Source: Clostridia bacterium
Lineage (GTDB): Bacteria; Bacillota_E; RBS10-35; JAJYVN01
DNA length: 5,399 bases
Assembly (NCBI GenBank): GCA_027335545.1
Contig: DAHWHV010000294.1
Location: 1 to 5,399 of the forward strand
Reading direction: 5' to 3'
The notes below the pieces were generated by a model. That model ran no database searches and was not told where the DNA came from. It saw nothing but the letters and a program-made list of their open reading frames with translations. The number at the start of each line of letters is the position of its first letter. Position 1 is the first letter of the stretch. Made by a program: the position numbers and the translations under genes. Shown here one piece after another: positions 4,469 through 5,399 of this stretch.

Positions 4469-5399
4469 CTAGATAAACTGGAGTCCGTCCGGGCGCGGCA
4501 CCTCCAGGGGCACGGGGCCTCCGGGCCGGGGCTCGGTGTCCTCCCCCTCGCCGCCGAAGGACGCCGCGGTCAGGGCCACAGCCTCCGCCACCCCCGCGGC
4601 CGAGTCGAATGGCGCCGCGTGCCCGAGGCGTTGCAGGTCGGGGCGCACGCCGGTCACCACGTCCAGGAAGGCCCGGGCGTGCAGCAGCCGCACGGTGCCC
4701 GAGTAGGTCGCGGGCGCCGGGGCCAGCCCGTGGCCGCGCAGCAGGGCGTGCAGGGGCTCGTCGCCGCCCTGGACCAGGAGGTCGAGTGCATCGGCCCCGC
4801 GGGCCTCCAGGATCTGGGGCAGGGCGGCGACGACCGCCTCCCGCTCGCCGGCGAACTCATCCACCGCGCAACGCACCCCGGCGGTCCCTGGCTCCGCGCT
4901 CCGCGCCGCGCCCACCAGGAGGTAGGCGGCGGGAGTACCCGCGCGGCGGACCAGGTACAGGCCCCGGCCCGCCGCCGCCGGGAGGTAGCCCTTGGCCGGC
5001 AGCAGGGCGCGCCAGCCCGCCGCGCTGCGCAGGTAGTGCACGGGTTCGGCCGCGTACAGCCGGCGCAGCGCGCCCCAGTCCTGGGGGCTGAGGCTCTGCA
5101 CGGCCTCCGCCCGCACGTCGGGCGCGGGCCGCGGCCCCAGGCCCCCCGTCCAGCGGTAGCGCCACAGCCGCCCGAAGCGCCTGGCGCCCAAGCGGAGATA
5201 GAGGCCCCGCGCCCCGGAGATGAACACCAGGCTCGTGCCCGCCGCGTACAGGCGGGCGAAGGCGTCCTCCAGCAGGGCCGTGGCGAGGCCCCGGCCGCGC
5301 GCCTCCGGCACGGTGGCTACGGCGCCGACGTGGGCGACGCGCAGGGGGCCGGCCGAGGAGACCACCTCACCGCACCAGACGCCCACCAACGCCACCGGC
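4469..5399 (-). CDS. GNAT family N-acetyltransferase with second C-terminal domain (5' end outside the window)
   Basis: GNAT enzymes move an acetyl group from acetyl-CoA to an amine; the substrate here is unknown. From the GTG at 5395 there are 308 residues, but only about 25 precede motif A where a GNAT usually has 60-80, and the frame is open to the edge. The true start is therefore beyond the window. Visible features are the strand-4 to helix-3 motif A, Val-Gly-Ala-Val-Ala-Thr-Val-Pro-Glu-Ala-Arg-Gly-Arg-Gly-Leu-Ala (23-38, the acetyl-CoA pyrophosphate loop), and Leu-Tyr-Leu-Arg-Leu-Gly-Ala-Arg-Arg-Phe-Gly (65-75), the usual end of the GNAT fold. Residues 99-235 look like a second, degenerate GNAT-like domain. 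A short C-terminal segment (about 233-308) starts Gly-Thr-Val-Arg-Leu-Leu and ends in a Pro/Leu-rich tail (296-308). The layout recalls Eis-like two-domain acetyltransferases. It converges on the chaperone unit and shares no visible regulation with it. Confidence 0.88.
   Translation of the reverse strand, partial: PVALVGVWCGEVVSSAGPLRVAHVGAVATVPEARGRGLATALLEDAFARLYAAGTSLVFISGARGLYLRLGARRFGRLWRYRWTGGLGPRPAPDVRAEAVQSLSPQDWGALRRLYAAEPVHYLRSAAGWRALLPAKGYLPAAAGRGLYLVRRAGTPAAYLLVGAARSAEPGTAGVRCAVDEFAGEREAVVAALPQILEARGADALDLLVQGGDEPLHALLRGHGLAPAPATYSGTVRLLHARAFLDVVTGVRPDLQRLGHAAPFDSAAGVAEAVALTAASFGGEGEDTEPRPGGPVPLEVPRPDGLQFI

Noticed and set aside
4609..5091. 160-codon + strand frame opposite the acetyltransferase
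   Set aside because: Almost entirely Arg, Gly, Pro and Ala, the typical shadow of a GC-rich gene on the other strand. The - strand shows a clear GNAT motif A.
1..5399. CRISPR array, tRNA, insertion sequence ends or phage attachment site
   Set aside because: No regularly spaced repeats, cloverleaf sequence with CCA end, transposase-like frame or flanking inverted repeats were found by eye on either strand.

Overview
The window is a single stretch of very GC-rich bacterial DNA with almost no non-coding space. Codon third positions are overwhelmingly G or C, GTG is used as a start codon, and stop-free frames run for hundreds of codons on both strands. The phylum cannot be read from the sequence. 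The gene content (an accessory Hsp70 system and a two-domain GNAT) would fit several high-GC groups, such as Planctomycetota, Chloroflexota or deltaproteobacterial lineages, but this is only a guess.

Positions 1-4315 on the + strand form a tightly packed four-gene unit. It starts with a helical-repeat (TPR-like) protein, open at the left edge and ending at 1589. A 133-residue J-domain protein (1582-1983) overlaps it by 8 bases. A GrpE-family nucleotide exchange factor (1980-2639) overlaps the J gene by the 4-base ATGA junction. After a 29-base gap with its own Shine-Dalgarno comes a 548-residue Hsp70 (2669-4315). A perfect 12-bp GC hairpin (4332-4365) lies just after the Hsp70 stop and probably marks the end of the unit. 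No promoter is visible; it must lie left of the window.

Together the four genes look like a self-contained accessory Hsp70 machine with its own J-protein, exchange factor and a possible TPR adaptor. Each part departs from the housekeeping DnaK/DnaJ/GrpE form. The J domain carries HPP where the catalytic HPD tripeptide is expected, and it has no client-binding region. The GrpE has a short N-terminal helical part, a Trp-rich start and a Pro/Ala-rich tail. The Hsp70 has the short subdomain IB, the DICPxSLG signature and the reduced lid typical of HscC-like proteins rather than DnaK. This is the most interesting content of the window.

Positions 4469-5399 on the - strand hold a convergent, 5'-truncated gene for a GNAT-type acetyltransferase with a second, C-terminal GNAT-like domain. 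It appears unrelated to the chaperone unit. The 153 bases between the two stop codons contain two hairpins and no gene that I can support. No tRNA, rRNA, CRISPR array, insertion sequence or attachment site was seen.
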